64,000 nucleotides of DNA, taken from positions 9,337,662 through 9,401,661 of the forward strand of contig OZ020252.1 in NCBI GenBank assembly GCA_963971285.1, in the 5' to 3' direction. The DNA comes from Astropecten irregularis. Its lineage: Eukaryota > Echinodermata > Asteroidea > Paxillosida > Astropectinidae. Positions 1 to 11,244 of the stretch are shown here, piece after piece. Position 1 is the first letter of the stretch; each line of letters opens with the position of its first letter. The notes beneath the pieces were generated by a model. That model saw only the letters and a program-made list of their open reading frames with translations. It ran no database searches and had not been told where the DNA came from. The position numbers were made by a program, and so were the translations under genes.

Positions 1-1224
1 GAGATTTGGAAAAGGATCTTACATGTGCGCGGGTAAGGAAGAATCATGAAATTTCACAATAGAGAACTCCCCATAACAACCCCCTAGTGCGGTGCTACGC
101 CCCACCAAAAGAAATTGAAAATGCAATTGAAAAAGTAATGATGGAAAATACTTTATCTTTGAGGCGCCATTATTATGCGAAAAACGACGTGTTGTCATCG
201 CATAAAAAGTCATAACAGAAGCGAGTGTTAGAAGAAGGGTCACCATGCACCCAATTCTCTACAACCGCGCCTACACCCCCCCCCCCCCCAAAAAAAAAGG
301 AAAGAAGTTTGCATTACGTCCCATGACGACGCCAAAAAGGAAATGACATCATTCAAGAAGAAATGACGTCACATTCATAAGCGAGCTAGTCATACAATTA
401 TATTATAGTTTTTGTGTACAAACGGCATGCAGCGTGTGAACGACTTATAACAAACTCCCTACTGATGTAGATGAGGTATGGTAACACGAACATTTAATTT
501 TCTCGTTCGCAGTGTACATCTTCCTGCGAAAAGATGTACAATGTGAAGGTGCCAAAAACGTGAATAGCGCCACCTCGCGTCTACTGCAAATAAAAACATG
601 ATTACTTTTTTCAAAAAAATTCTCCCACGATAACAGTGACAGGCTAAATCTTGCCAAGACTGAGCCGCTTTCGAAAAATTTACAACCAAGCTTTGCAGTA
701 TGCTGTATCTCAAAAGGGGTGCTTTTTAAATTGATTCGATGACAGCCGACTATGAAATAATATCCGGACATTAAACAAACAACAGAGAATACGGTAAAAG
801 AGCCATGATGATCCGAGTCATACAAGTTGTCTTGTATACGCAAAGGCCTAAAAGCCATAGGCCTAGCCTACATAGATAAAGGAGACGAAAGATTTGTCCA
901 GTTGGTTTTTAAAGATGAAGTGTGCCTGTGTTTTGTTACAGTTTGGGGTTGCAAACAAGAGATAATTATCAAAATGTTGTTTACATCATGGGAGTCGGAT
1001 TGGCACAGCGGTTCTTTCCTCGCCTTTCATCAATTTTATACCATGATATGATTTTAAAAATCCGTGTTTAACAAACTGGGGGCAATAATCACATTCCCAC
1101 TTCAACTGTTAATCCGACATTAAAGACATTCAAAACTACTGTGGTCCTTCATTGCTTGATTAATAAAAAACAATTAATAATAATATCCTCTTTGATCTAC
1201 CTAAAGATATTTTAAAGTTGTATT
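1..1224. other. upstream non-coding DNA, no gene seen
   Basis: No coding exon or recognisable repeat family is visible here. A poly-C run followed by poly-A lies at about 272-298, and a TGACGTCA (CRE-like) palindrome lies near 365. Short open frames on both strands lack any recognisable domain and are taken as chance. The block precedes the only supported exon by more than 1.5 kb, so it could hold distal promoter sequence, but nothing shows that directly. Confidence 0.5.
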
Positions 1225-1542
1225 TAAAGGTAGTGTATCGTATACTTCGGTAGTAAACCAAAACAGAAATGTTCACAGATTTATCTATAACTTACAGGGT
1301 ATAAAGATTGTAATGGTAGGAATATTACCGTTCAGATATTTCCGCCTGAATAATTATCAATGCTGTATTTATCAAGGAATTAGTCAAAGCAACGACCGAA
1401 AATGATTTTTTTTAATAACGGCGAGAAGATTGAAGAAATATTTCACTGTTTTATCAAAACGTCTGCACTGTATGGGACTGGATATTTTACAGATGACTGT
1501 TACTTTATCTAACTTGATAATTTTGAGTATGGTATTACCTTG
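1223..1542 (+). mobile_element. family A MITE, diverged copy
   Basis: Starts in TTAAAGGTAGTG and ends in GGTATTACCTT. Between them are the family landmarks in order: CAGAAATGTTCACAGATTT, a TAACTTACAGGGTAT block, the CGCCTGAA block, and the GATGACTGTTACT block. It is about 320 bp, shorter than the usual 350-390 bp, and is one of the more diverged copies here. It lies upstream of the coding exon. There is no coding capacity, so it is a non-autonomous DNA element. Confidence 0.8.
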
Positions 1543-1544
1543 AG

Positions 1545-2612
1545 AACGCCAGGCATCTGCAATTAAAAATGGGGTAGGCCTGAGCATCAATTTAACGTGA
1601 TATTTTAAGAATATCAATTTTTGAATTTCGGACAGATTATTTTTGACGGAAGATTAAAAGGTCTTATTTTCGTTATGACCCCTCTTCAAAGACCCCAAAC
1701 TAATTTGGGAAATAGCCTGGTCTTCGTTTATAAAATAATTATAAAACTTGAGTACGGTAAGCACGAAATGTTGGCAACTCGGCAAAAAATTTTCACTGAA
1801 TCTTCAATCAGTAAAATCAACCATACCAGTCCAAGGTTAAAGCAGTCATGGGCGTGATGCCCCACTTTTTAAGAAATGATAACAATTCCAGTATTCTAAA
1901 AGCAATGCATTTTACAGTGGTTGACGGCCCTAGTTTCCATCTGCTTTACTCTATAGCTCTGGCGTAAAGTTTGACCTTATTCCGCTCAGTAACCGCTCAT
2001 GATTATATACATTCCTCTATACCTACGGCCGCTCTGGCAGATGAATAAAAAAAAATGCCATCATTTTTCTGGGTCTGATAAATTTTAAAACCTGTCCATA
2101 TTCTGTTTTTTCCCTCCTCTCCATGAAAGTTTCATCGTCACTACTTTTCTAACAAAATCAAATTAATTTTTATACCGTTCCGCAAAATTTAATCCCGACT
2201 CTGTAAATACCGCCCTCTCGGGTGATTCGGTCCCATTAGGCTCCTCCATTATCACAGGGGTTAAATTTTGCTGAGTTGTAAACATTTTGAAGCATTTAGT
2301 TTTATTTCTTCAGATTCACGAAATTTCTTCACCTATTTTTGAATGAAGATCGGAGTGAACTGCAAATTTGTGTGATATTTGGTAATCTGGAAATTTCCCG
2401 CATTAGCATTTTGCGAGTTGGACAAACTGAAATAACCCGTATTGATATTGGTATTTCCCATGCATTCGCCGTGTACGTACGTACGTGTGTAATACGCACA
2501 TGTGTATTGTACAGTACGTGTATTGCACCATGCAGCCTACAAGAGATTAGTCAATGACACGCGCGAATGGGATAAACGTAAACACCATGAAAATTAATCT
2601 GAATCCTTGCAG
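1545..2612. other. region immediately upstream of the exon
   Basis: This is unique-looking sequence with no repeat family recognised. An alternating ACGT-rich microsatellite lies at about 2470-2525. TTGCAG at 2607-2612 could be a splice acceptor for a 5'-UTR exon leading into the coding exon, but its pyrimidine tract is weak. No TATA box or initiator can be assigned with confidence. Confidence 0.4.
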
Positions 2613-2751
2613 GTCGGCGGTAGAGAATGAAGTAGAAAATCGCCGTTTACCATAATTACCGGAACGTGTGCTTTATGCTACATCTACCTGGGCAGTTCCA
2701 GAGGTAGAGTATTGGAGGAAATCGAGTATTTGGATGGATTGTTAATCGGTC

Positions 2752-3206
2752 ATGATGATGACCAGTACCATGTCGGTCAATTCAGGACAGGAAAGTTTGT
2801 TGGAGTCGGACCAGCCCACTTCTAATGCTACGACTAATAACAACAACGCGATACCGATGTGTCCAACCATCCCCGAGAATGCCGATGAAGCGGACCCCGA
2901 TGCCGACTGCGAGTTCTTCACCTGTCCAGGAGGAATGCCCCCGTTATGTGGCCAGCTGGACAGGACGTTACACCTGTCACGTCAGGATACGTTGGACTCG
3001 CCACTGATGGAAGAAGATGAGGATGAGTTGGAAGACGCTACCAGCCTGACCAGCGCCGAGTCCGGGGAGGCTCAGCAGCGATCGGGAAGCAACGCAGGCC
3101 GGGCTGCCGGTGCTAATTCCAGGCACGTTGGTGGTGAGCGACACGCTGGATCACACGGACTGGACCGTTTTGCGCACTTCACCATCAAGAAACAGACATC
3201 GTACCG
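2752..3206 (+). CDS. 5' coding exon of an unidentified protein
   Basis: An in-frame TAA at 2743-2745 bounds the reading frame. Three ATGs in a row (2752, 2755, 2758) open it, and a further ATG at 2770 has the better context (A at -3). The frame runs 151 codons plus two bases, then meets CCG|GTAAGAAG, a near-consensus splice donor. The intron is therefore phase 2 and residue 152 is Arg whatever base follows. The protein start is low-complexity and acidic: an Asn run at residues 29-32, four Cys at 37, 53, 58 and 66, an SRQDTLDSP motif at 76-84 (RxxT, possible phosphosite), an acidic EEDEDELED run at 87-95, a Ser/Gly/Ala linker, and a denser FAHFTIKKQTSYR end. This looks like a disordered N-terminal tail leading into a domain in the next exon. 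I do not recognise the family. The exon is more GC-rich than its surroundings, as expected for real coding DNA. Confidence 0.72.
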
Positions 3207-3214
3207 GTAAGAAG
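3207..3214 (+). other. splice donor of first coding exon
   Basis: GTAAGAAG follows CCG. It matches the animal 5' splice-site consensus at five or six positions. Without splicing, the frame would stop at the very next codon (TAA at 3208-3210). Confidence 0.7.
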
Positions 3215-3654
3215 AATCGATTTTAAGATAAAGTTCAGCTCATATTTGTGATAGTTTTATTTTGGAAAGAGTTGTTGTTGTTGTTGTTTCATGACAAAAA
3301 TATTTCACCCCCTCCCCTGGCCCCTTCCTAGCTTCTCCCAAAGCCTCCTGGAGGCCATGGAGGGATTTGGAGGATTGAGGTCAATTGTAAGATGACAGCT
3401 TGGTAGGATTTGGACAAGATTGAGGGCGTAGTTATACTTTTTGTGCCGGAGGATTTTAAAGGATTAAGGGGGCAGTCATAGCCGAAAGGGTTTAGGGGAT
3501 TAAGGTGTAACGATGGTCAGTTCCTACAGACGAAAATGGCCAACTAGATAAAGATCTGCTGAAATACTTAATTACTTTAGTAAATTTTGCTAGTAGAGCT
3601 CAGGTCATTATTTTGGTTGGTGTGCAGTCTGCAGTGAGTTACTTCTATTTATTT
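3207..3654 (+). other. start of presumed long intron
   Basis: Contains a GTT microsatellite (about 3270-3289) and a purine-rich stretch at 3345-3500 in which a degenerate GGATTNAGG-like word recurs. No exon or repeat family is seen. Confidence 0.4.
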
Positions 3655-3880
3655 CCCTGGAAATGTGAATCGCCCCAATAGACTTAGTGTGTAAGTAGAA
3701 AAGCAGTTAATTTCTGTATCATATATTTCCTAATTTCTTACAAATTTGAAAAGTGAACAAAGAAACATTGACTGGAGCGGAATTCGAACCGCCGACTTCC
3801 TGAATACCGTGCAGGCTCTCTACCAACTGAGCCATCCAGCCCTATGGTGGTGGAGACCCCAAATTTGTAATTTTTGTTTT
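3655..3880 (-). mobile_element. tRNA-derived SINE-like repeat (family P)
   Basis: Read on the minus strand, positions 3842-3771 give a tRNA-like fold: acceptor strands GGCTGGA and TCCAGTC, a GCTCAGTTGGTAGAGA D-arm region (A box), and GGTTCGAAT (B box). The downstream flank CAATGTTTCTTTGTTCACTTTTC is shared with the copies at 22427-22600 and 47040-47285, so this is a dispersed repeat and not a functional tRNA gene. Confidence 0.75.
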
Positions 3881-4104
3881 GCTGCGATAGCCGTGTGACC
3901 TTTCTGGTGTCCTCTAGTCATTCATGCGGAACCATAATATTGACCTGGTGATGACCCTGTACTTTTTTAAGGACAGACCAAATTTATTTTCATAAACAGT
4001 TTTTTGCTTGTGTGGTGAGTGCCGATTTCACGTGAGTTTTTGTCACTGATGACGGTAATTTACAATAATTCTCCTTGAAAGAGTTCATAAAAGAGTTTAC
4101 AATT

Positions 4105-4275
4105 AGGGCTCCACTCTCGTAACGTCACATTCAGAAGCTCGGACAAACAAGTCGTACGTCATATACCCAACTTACATGCAACTGCTGTGCAACTTGTCTG
4201 AACATCCGGGCAACTATAGCTGTCGATATAAAGGGCGTATTCTATAAATAGCTCGAGCGTGGACTCGTGGAGCCC
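4105..4275. mobile_element. family N MITE
   Basis: Inverted ends AGGGCTCCAC and GTGGAGCCCT bound about 170 bp. The interior (GACAAACAAGT, AACATCCGGGCAACTATAG, GGGCGTATTCTATAAATAGCTCGAG) recurs inverted at 39063-39235. No coding capacity. Confidence 0.65.
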
Positions 4276-4279
4276 TATT

Positions 4280-5264
4280 CAGTGGCGCAAATACAAAATC
4301 TAGTTTGGAGCAGACATATTGCATAAAATTGTCATACTCTCTGACCCAACTTTCTCAGAACTCGGAAGATTTCCCAAACAGATGAACAGGCAATCCTCAC
4401 ACTGTGTCCAGTGTTATGTACACACAAACTGTGTGCATGCCTAAATTGCCAAATTGTTTAGAGTAATTTAACACTGGCACTTGACAAGGCCGATTTGATA
4501 CAATTTTATATTTTACATCGTAAATATCTTGGGACGGGTTTGTTTAGATTCATCTTGTCCTTTTGGTCGGATCAATCATCCTTGATCAAGCCACCTGTGT
4601 TTGGACAGTCCAATTGTCATAATAGATACGTCGTCTTCCCGAGATGATGACATTATTTTGTTTTATCTTTCAACTTCAAGCCTGTATTGATTATTGCCTT
4701 TCATCCTGGTTGTGTGTTATATGTCCATGCCCCGTTGATACGAGGCCAGTGTGCGATCGGTTTACCAGCCTCGGACAGAATATTGGAACGTCCGGGCACG
4801 GCGACCCTCTCAAATTAAGGTCAGATTTTCACTCTGAGATGCTGAAGTTGCCAGGATCGTGACTAAAGCCGTTGTTGTGGAGCAGGATAGTGTGATCAGG
4901 ATGCATTAACAGTGTTTTTATCAATATCGTTGTGAAAAACATCCAAATCAGTGCAGACTAGTTTGGAGAGTACTCGATACTATCTGTCTAGCGGACAACA
5001 AGCCTTACACCATGAGGCACCAATATCAAACAAACAGTTAAATGTTTCTTATTTTAGATTTGTTTTATAGTCAATATTTCTTTGGTTTGGTATCAGAAGA
5101 ATCTAACTTAATATATCTGCGTTGTTTTTGTTTGTTAAATTTTCTTTCCCATTCTTATACAAAAAAATAGTTAATGATTAGAGCCAATCAGAAGTACGTC
5201 CCCTTCCTTCTTTCAAATTGATGAATTTATTTGTGTACTTTTTTCATCAATTATTTTGTGTATG
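4280..5264. other. intronic, no feature recognised
   Basis: Unique-looking AT-rich sequence. The short open frame at 4644-4862 has no domain and no splice context that I trust. Confidence 0.4.
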
Positions 5265-5270
5265 ATGGTT

Positions 5271-5630
5271 TTAAAGGTAGTATCATAAACCAAAACAGAA
5301 ATTTTCACAGATTTACGTATAACAATACCGGGTATGAAGATGGTGGTGGTAGAAACATACTGTTAATTTTTTATTCCGCTTCAAATGGTGACTTTATCCA
5401 GAATTTAGTAAAACAATGACCACAAATCTTTTTGATCTTTTAAAAGATCAAAAATAAAGGAGAAAAGACTTAAAAGAAATAGGGCCTACTGTGGCTGTTT
5501 TTCACTGTTTTCTCAAAAAGTGGCCACCGTATGGAACTGAAATCTTCACAGATGACTGTTGCTGTATCTGTATTTTTGCCCATGAATTTTTATTTCTTTG
5601 ATGAAATCCAAAGTATGATATTACCTTTAA
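5271..5630 (+). mobile_element. family A MITE
   Basis: Runs from TTAAAGGTAGTATCATAAACC to GTATGATATTACCTTTAA. The TTAA at each end is either a target duplication or the outer part of the terminal repeat. All internal blocks are present, including the GATCTTTTAAAAGATC palindrome and GGAACTGAAATCTTCACAG. Confidence 0.9.
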
Positions 5631-5864
5631 GAGGCCTGTTTATTAATTTAATAGGTGTTATTTTGTAACACTGTGTAATTTATTATGTTAATTTAGCACT
5701 CTCGGAGCATGCAAGAGTAAGACTCTAATTTTCTTCCCAGCTAGATTCACCTTGAGCCCCTAGCTAATCCCATTGCCTTAAGGGTCTATGCACATGGTGT
5801 AACAGAACACCAAGCAGAGGGGAAAAAAACAGATATTGAAATCGGTGGTTTGCACAAGCTGCAT

Positions 5865-6316
5865 TTAAAGGCAGCGTACAGGATTTCCAAGACCTCAAAA
5901 AAACAAAACAAATTGAGTTTGAGACAGAAAATGGACTCAACAGTTCGTAAACAGTGCAAACAGTCACCATGGGAAATCTTGGTTCATCAAATACTGGGTT
6001 TTTTCAAGGAAATCAAGATTTAGTGTCTTTTCCAAAGATCGTTCGTCCAAACGATTTTGGGAACAAATATAAAGGACACCCTCACTTGAGTTGTTTTAGT
6101 TATCCCCTTTCACTCATGGTATGTTTGTTTCAGATGAACGATCTTTGGAAAAGACACTAAATCTTGATTTCCTTGAAAAAACAAAACCCAGCATCTGATG
6201 AACCAATATTTCCCATGGTGACTGTTTGCACTGTTTATGAACTGTTGAGTCCATTTTCTGTCTCAAACTCAATAATTTATTTTGGAGACCTTGCAAATCC
6301 TATATGCTCCCTTTAA
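5865..6316. mobile_element. family M foldback element
   Basis: TTAA-bounded, beginning TTAAAGGCAGCGTACAGG and ending GCTCCCTTTAA. The two halves are long inverted copies of each other (arms about 5869-6056 and 6131-6312): the GAGTTTGAGACAGAAAATGG, CAGTCACCATGGGAAAT and AAATCAAGATTTAGTGTC blocks all reappear reverse-complemented. About 70 bp separates the arms. A one-armed relative lies at 18965-19160. Transcribed RNA would form a hairpin of about 180 bp. Confidence 0.85.
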
Positions 6317-6319
6317 TCT

Positions 6320-7270
6320 TTTAGGTGTTTTGTCTGGGCTTGCTCCTGGTCATCTACTACCACTCTCAGCAACCTTCATTCCCCTCCTCCTGTGTAGGAC
6401 TGTACCATGACTTGTTATGTTATGTGAGACTGTGACTGTGAGGGTAGGCCAACATTACATAATAAACTAGTCAGGTATGAACAGTGGCCCAGTGCCCAGT
6501 CAGACCATAGAGCTCTACAACAGGCTGGATGGCAGTAAGTTGTTGGGCTTCATGTGTAACACTAGCCTGAGCACACTGCAATGTGGCAATACTGCACAAC
6601 AGGCCCCTGCAGTACAGTCTGCAACCATTAACCCTGTAGCTTGAATTCTACATTTAAAATTGCGTCCCCTCCCCATCATCACCTAATTGTACCTCGGTGC
6701 TCTGTAACATTTAGTACTTCATTAGCTATCTGCAGAGCTCTGTCCCAGCTAGGTATAATATGTATTTGCCTTCACATCCCTGTCTGTTTTCTTCAGACAT
6801 TCTTTTTAATCTCTACACCTTGGTGTTGCCTGACATTTCTGATAAAGAACATCTTCTCCCTCCTATAGGCTGACTATGTACAAGTACTGCATAGAGAATC
6901 CACTGCATCAGCCGACATTCCTACCTGGGCTCCTATCCTATAACCAGGCACCATATCATATGATCATGATGATTGTGCATCAATCGATGCCATCAACGTT
7001 GGTCTCCTTTATTAATTACTTCTAACTTGCGTACTGCCAGGCCTCCATTTTGTGAATGTAAAACGCTGCTAACCATCACGCCACTGAGGTTGCACGTAAA
7101 GCAAACAAGAGTGCGCGTGGTCTGCAAAGGCCATGTAACACATAGAAAACACACGCATGCGCAGTGCAAAGCACATCGCAAGGGTCCCTTGAGAAATGTT
7201 GTCGTAGGTCTAGACCTTGGTCAAAATCTCTCAAGGATTCACCAGGGACGTCGGTCACTCTCAAGCATTG
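6320..7270. other. intronic, no feature recognised
   Basis: Unique-looking sequence. Around 7160-7270 there are TTGAGA and CTCAAG repeats adjoining the small family V element. Open frames on both strands at 6973-7359 overlap each other and are not supported. Confidence 0.35.
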
Positions 7271-7273
7271 GTG

Positions 7274-7364
7274 TCCTTTCACACGATTACACTTTTGTAA
7301 GATTTTGCAACTGTGAGAGAATTTCTCAATGGTTGAGAGTTTTTTTTAGCGTCGTGTGAAAAGG
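7274..7364. mobile_element. short family V MITE
   Basis: Ends CCTTTCACACGA and TCGTGTGAAAAGG form inverted repeats around about 90 bp that contain CTGTGAGAGAATTTCTCAATGG. The ends match the TTTTCACAC type of the larger element at 41569-42300. Confidence 0.55.
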
Positions 7365-7629
7365 CAAGTTGGATGTAGACTACATTACATACATGTAGTG
7401 TTGGATTCTTCTACGTCAGATTGGCTACCTTCTACTGGCACCTACTCCATCATATAGGCCTACCGACAAGAATAGAATCAATGGATGATGGATTAGCATT
7501 AGGACTGCTCATCGTTAGTTCATGGTTGATAAGATGCACTCAAACAAACCGTGATTTATCATTATCGATAGGGCCCCCCTAGTATTTCATTTTATTCTCA
7601 AGTAGCTGGAATTTTGCCAAGGCTGTAAG

Positions 7630-7925
7630 GCCTAGGTTATACGCCGTGCTACTGCCGTGTCGAACTCAAATAATGATACATTTTGGCACAGCAGTAGCAC
7701 AGCGTTTAGTGTGAATTTGGCTTGGCAAATTGAGTTCGGCACAGCAAGCTCTGTGGCTCGACAGGGTCTGCCGTGCTATCGGTATTCGGAAAAGAAGTTG
7801 TGCGACACTTTAAGCGCTTAATTAAGCTTGACGTTTAGCGCAAATGCCGTGCTACTGCCATGCTATTGCTGCACTCATTTGATTTAAGTTCAGCACGGCA
7901 GTAGCACAGCGTATAGTCTTGGTTT
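7630..7925. mobile_element. family I MITE
   Basis: Inverted ends carry GCCGTGCTACTGCCGTG and CACGGCAGTAGCACAGCG. The same words also recur inverted inside (GGCACAGCAGTAGCACAGCG near 7684), so the element is internally palindromic. A second copy lies at 9801-10095. No coding capacity. Confidence 0.7.
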
Positions 7926-7929
7926 AAAA

Positions 7930-9030
7930 GTTTTATCGTTGATCTGATGCTGAACAAGTAATATTGTCGTCAAAAAAAATTAGGAATTTTTTATTTAAAT
8001 TATGATAATCAGTGCAGCTGTAAATAAGTGGTTTATTCTGGGTGTACCGTAATGATTTTCCATTTTGCCGGGAGAAAAACAGAAAGAGGAAGGCTGCTCC
8101 CACACACTGTGACTTCCTTGTGTTTCCATTTTAAACAGAGAACTGTTTTCATAAACGGCACAAGTTCGTGAAAAGAAGAAATGAGTATGGCGGCAAACCG
8201 GGGCCTTTAATCGGTGCGTGTTGATTGAATAAACATTGCCTCCAATGTGCTACGCACAGGTGGCATTGTGCGCAAGCGTACGGTGTGTACATGATAATGA
8301 ATTTGACGATTTTCCCGAGGTGTACAAATATCACCCTGGGAGCTGAGTGGAACCGAATGTTACCCATATAGCTTTGTGATGTCACTGACTCCCAGTACAA
8401 TGTACAGCAACATTTTGTGTGTGTTTGTAACGGGGGTCAGTATTAAGATTGGAAACTCTTTTAGAACTACTGAGTGTAATTTTCCTATCTTGCACATAAC
8501 CACCGAAGAAAAAAAAAAGGTCTTTCATTTCCTGTATGTGGAAATTGGTTTCTAGGAACAGCCCCTCTGGCTATCTTCGACATGTCCCCTGTATAAGTTC
8601 TCCCAATCAGAGGAGATCTTATTAATTTCTGAGCTCAACGGTGGATTTCTACGTTTTTTTTCCCCCCGGTTTTATTTCTTCTTGGAGATTTGAGCCGTCT
8701 TGGTTTTGGCGGAGTATACTGCAGTGTTGAGCATGTACGTAGCCATCGTCATGGTATTCTTGTATACGAAACTTGGGTGAGTGCTCCCGGGCCTTCTAAA
8801 TTGCACTCATGTCCAATTTTGCAAAATTAAGAGAATTGAGCTTGGGGAGAAATGGTAGTACTCTGTTACACCACGGAGACGTTAGGCCTATTCCTCTACG
8901 GTTTCACTGGTTCATTACACTGGAAAACAATCAGACTGTTATATACTGAATAACGTCTCATTCAGTATTTGAAGTGCACCCATTTTAGTTTACCTGAGCA
9001 CTGTGAGTCACGTCTTGTGGTGAATTAATT
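7930..9030. other. intronic, no feature recognised
   Basis: AT-rich with homopolymer runs (poly-A near 8509, poly-T and C near 8656). No repeat family or exon recognised. Confidence 0.35.
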
Positions 9031-9035
9031 ACCAG

Positions 9036-9278
9036 GGGCCAATTTCACGGCGCTGCTAAGCACAAAAATTTGCTAAGCACAAAAATGTCTTGCCCAATAA
9101 AACAAACCACAGTTAAAAATTCCATTTGATATTCATGGTCAGTCAACAACAGCCAAAGAACAATCATAAGCGATACATAACACATGGATATTTGGTTGTT
9201 AACCCTGTCTTTAGTAAGACTGAAATGTCATGCTTAGCAAATTTTTGTGCTAAGCAGCGCCGTGAAATTGGCCCCTGA
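9036..9278. mobile_element. family F MITE
   Basis: Terminal inverted repeats GGGGCCAATTTCACGG and CCGTGAAATTGGCCCC enclose GCTGCTAAGCACAAAAATTTGCTAAGCAC and a CATGGTCAGTCAACAACAGCC core. About 240 bp; copies also at 13200-13587, 30321-30563 and 47499-47635. Confidence 0.85.
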
Positions 9279-9441
9279 TCCCAGGTCATGATCTGTAGCC
9301 AGTCGGTGCATGGATACATTTTTCTTCGTATTCTTTCGAGGACCGATCTGAAGAACATTTGAATTAATTACTCTGGTTGTTTATTCTAGTCCCCGCGTTG
9401 AGATGAGATACGTATGATTCAATGATTAAGTGAGTGAACAG

Positions 9442-9485
9442 GCCATTAGACCACTTTACCACCTGAGCTATCCAGACACAGGGCC
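9442..9485 (-). repeat. possible tRNA-like SINE fragment
   Basis: ACCACCTGAGCTATCCAG resembles the A-box end of a family P tRNA head on the minus strand, but the B box and flanks are missing. Confidence 0.3.
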
Positions 9486-9639
9486 TACTTATTGACATAA
9501 TTATGTTGTTTCTTTGCTCGACATAACCCAAATATCACTTTCTCTAATTATTTTTTATTGTGATCGGTGTGATTCCAGTTGAATACATTAAATACAGAAT
9601 GTACCTATCTCTTGTTTCATCTGGCTGTACTAAGCACTG

Positions 9640-9774
9640 TTAAAGGTTTACTGTTATCAAATAGCACTTACAAATAGAAACATAAATTTATATAATCATG
9701 AATTATGTATTAAGCAATAGTTTAAGAGCACTTTCACCCCTTTCCCAAATTTAATTAGTACAGTAAACCTTTAA
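9640..9774. mobile_element. family C MITE, short form
   Basis: TTAAAGGTTTACTG at the left and CAGTAAACCTTTAA at the right are inverted ends with TTAA at each boundary. The interior holds GAGCACTTTCACCCCTTTCC, shared with 14525-14955 and, in part, 60862-61014. Confidence 0.75.
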
Positions 9775-9800
9775 AGCATTGTCAATGGTTTATCAATAAG

Positions 9801-10095
9801 TCCTAGGCTGTGCTATACTGGCCTGCCGAACTCAAATGCGTACAGCAATATCAGTGGCATGGCAATTGCACTAATTAAGGCATTTTGCTAAATGGCGAAC
9901 TTGAATATAAGTGTCTCATGCCAGCGCTATTCCAAATTCCGATATCGTGGCAGACTCTGTCAAGTCAGAAAGCTAGCCATGCCAAACTCAATTTGCCCAG
10001 CGAAATTGCTGTTTAACGCTGTGCTATTGCCATGCCAAACTTGAAAAATTATGAAATTATTTGAGTTTGGCACGGCAGTAGCACGGCGTACACTG
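9801..10095. mobile_element. family I MITE, diverged copy
   Basis: Shares CTGTGCTAT, TGCCGAACTCAAA, a GGCAGACTCTGTC-type centre and the right end TTTGGCACGGCAGTAGCACGGCGTA with the copy at 7630-7925. Confidence 0.6.
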
Positions 10096-10176
10096 TATAT
10101 GTAGCTTGCCTAAGGTATATTTAGTCACACAGTTTCTGTGCACACCATTGCAGTAAGAATGTCATGAGCACATTAT

Positions 10177-10570
10177 TAAAGGTAATATCTAAGTTGGTTT
10201 TTGTCAAAGAAATACAGATTCATGGGCAAAAATATCAAGGACGATACAGTAACAGTCATCTGTGAAAATGTCAGTCCCATGCATTGCCCACTTTTCGAGA
10301 AAACAGTGAAAAATGGCCACAGTATTTCTTAAGTCTTTTCTCTTTTATTTTTGATCTTTTAAAAGCTCAACAAGATTTTCGGTCGTTTTACTAATTTCTG
10401 GATAAATATGTACACCATTTCAGGCAGATTTTTCTTATTTCGGGCGTAACAATTTTAACGGTATGTTTCTACCACCACCATCTTCATACCATGTACATGT
10501 AAGTTATAAATACGTAAATCTGTGAACATTTCTGTTTTGGTTTCTTACCAAAGTATGATAATACCTTTAA
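10177..10570 (-). mobile_element. family A MITE
   Basis: A complete inverted-orientation copy from TTAAAGGTAATATC to GATAATACCTTTAA. It lacks part of the left-end CATACTTT word. The GGTAGAAACAT block is present as its complement near 10465. Confidence 0.88.
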
Positions 10571-10574
10571 GCAA

Positions 10575-11000
10575 ACCACACAGCTCCATGGCCTCTGCTA
10601 TGACTTTAGAATGATACATGTACATCATCACAGGTCTGGCTGCACTAGGGCTGGGGACTCGTTGATTTCTAAGCGATGCGCTCGCTAGGTGGACAAATGA
10701 TGGAGTCGTTATTGATTGTTTGGATCCTACAGGCGTAAGGAAAAAATGTTTTCAGACCAAGGCCACCGCTGGCTACCAACTGTACATGATGTGGCATTGA
10801 TATGTATCCTAAATACAAATTTAGTTGAGAGCAATGCAGTGACGTGACCATGCATGAGAGAAATCTTGACAGGCTATGTTTCAAAGTCCGAGAGGGCTTC
10901 ATTGTGAGAAGACAACAAATATTAAAAATCATCAAATTTCATTCAAATATTCAATTGTACACAATTAAAAATATTTTTTTTTATATATATAATATTTTTT
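10575..11000. other. intronic, no feature recognised
   Basis: Unique-looking, ending in an AT-rich TATATATAATATTTTT run directly before the next family A copy. Confidence 0.35.
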
Positions 11001-11006
11001 TTTTAA

Positions 11007-11242
11007 TAAAAGGTAGTATCATACTTTGGTGAGAGACCAAAACAGAAATGTTCACAGATTTACCTATAACTTACAGGATATGAAGATGGTGGTGGTAGAA
11101 ACATACAGTTAAAATATAATTTCCAAATATATCTTTTAAAAGATCAAATTTTCACAGATGACTGTAACTGTATCTCTCTTGGTATTTTTGCCCATGAATC
11201 TGTATTTCTTTGATAAAAACCAAAGTATGATACTACCTTTAA
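11007..11242 (+). mobile_element. family A MITE, internally deleted
   Basis: Both ends are intact (AGGTAGTATCATACTTTGG and GTATGATACTACCTTTAA), but the middle jumps from AAATATAATTTCC to AAAAGATCAAATTTTCACAG. The copy is therefore only about 235 bp, and the terminal CAAAGTATGATACTACC is very well preserved. Confidence 0.88.
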
Positions 11243-11244
11243 AC

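Noticed and set aside
445-858. 137-codon minus-strand frame as a gene
   Set aside because: Overlaps a second open frame on the same strand, no domain, and the composition is that of the surrounding noncoding DNA.
8086-8400. Possible small exon around the minus-strand frame 8149-8400
   Set aside because: No splice sites of good quality at useful positions and no recognisable protein sequence.
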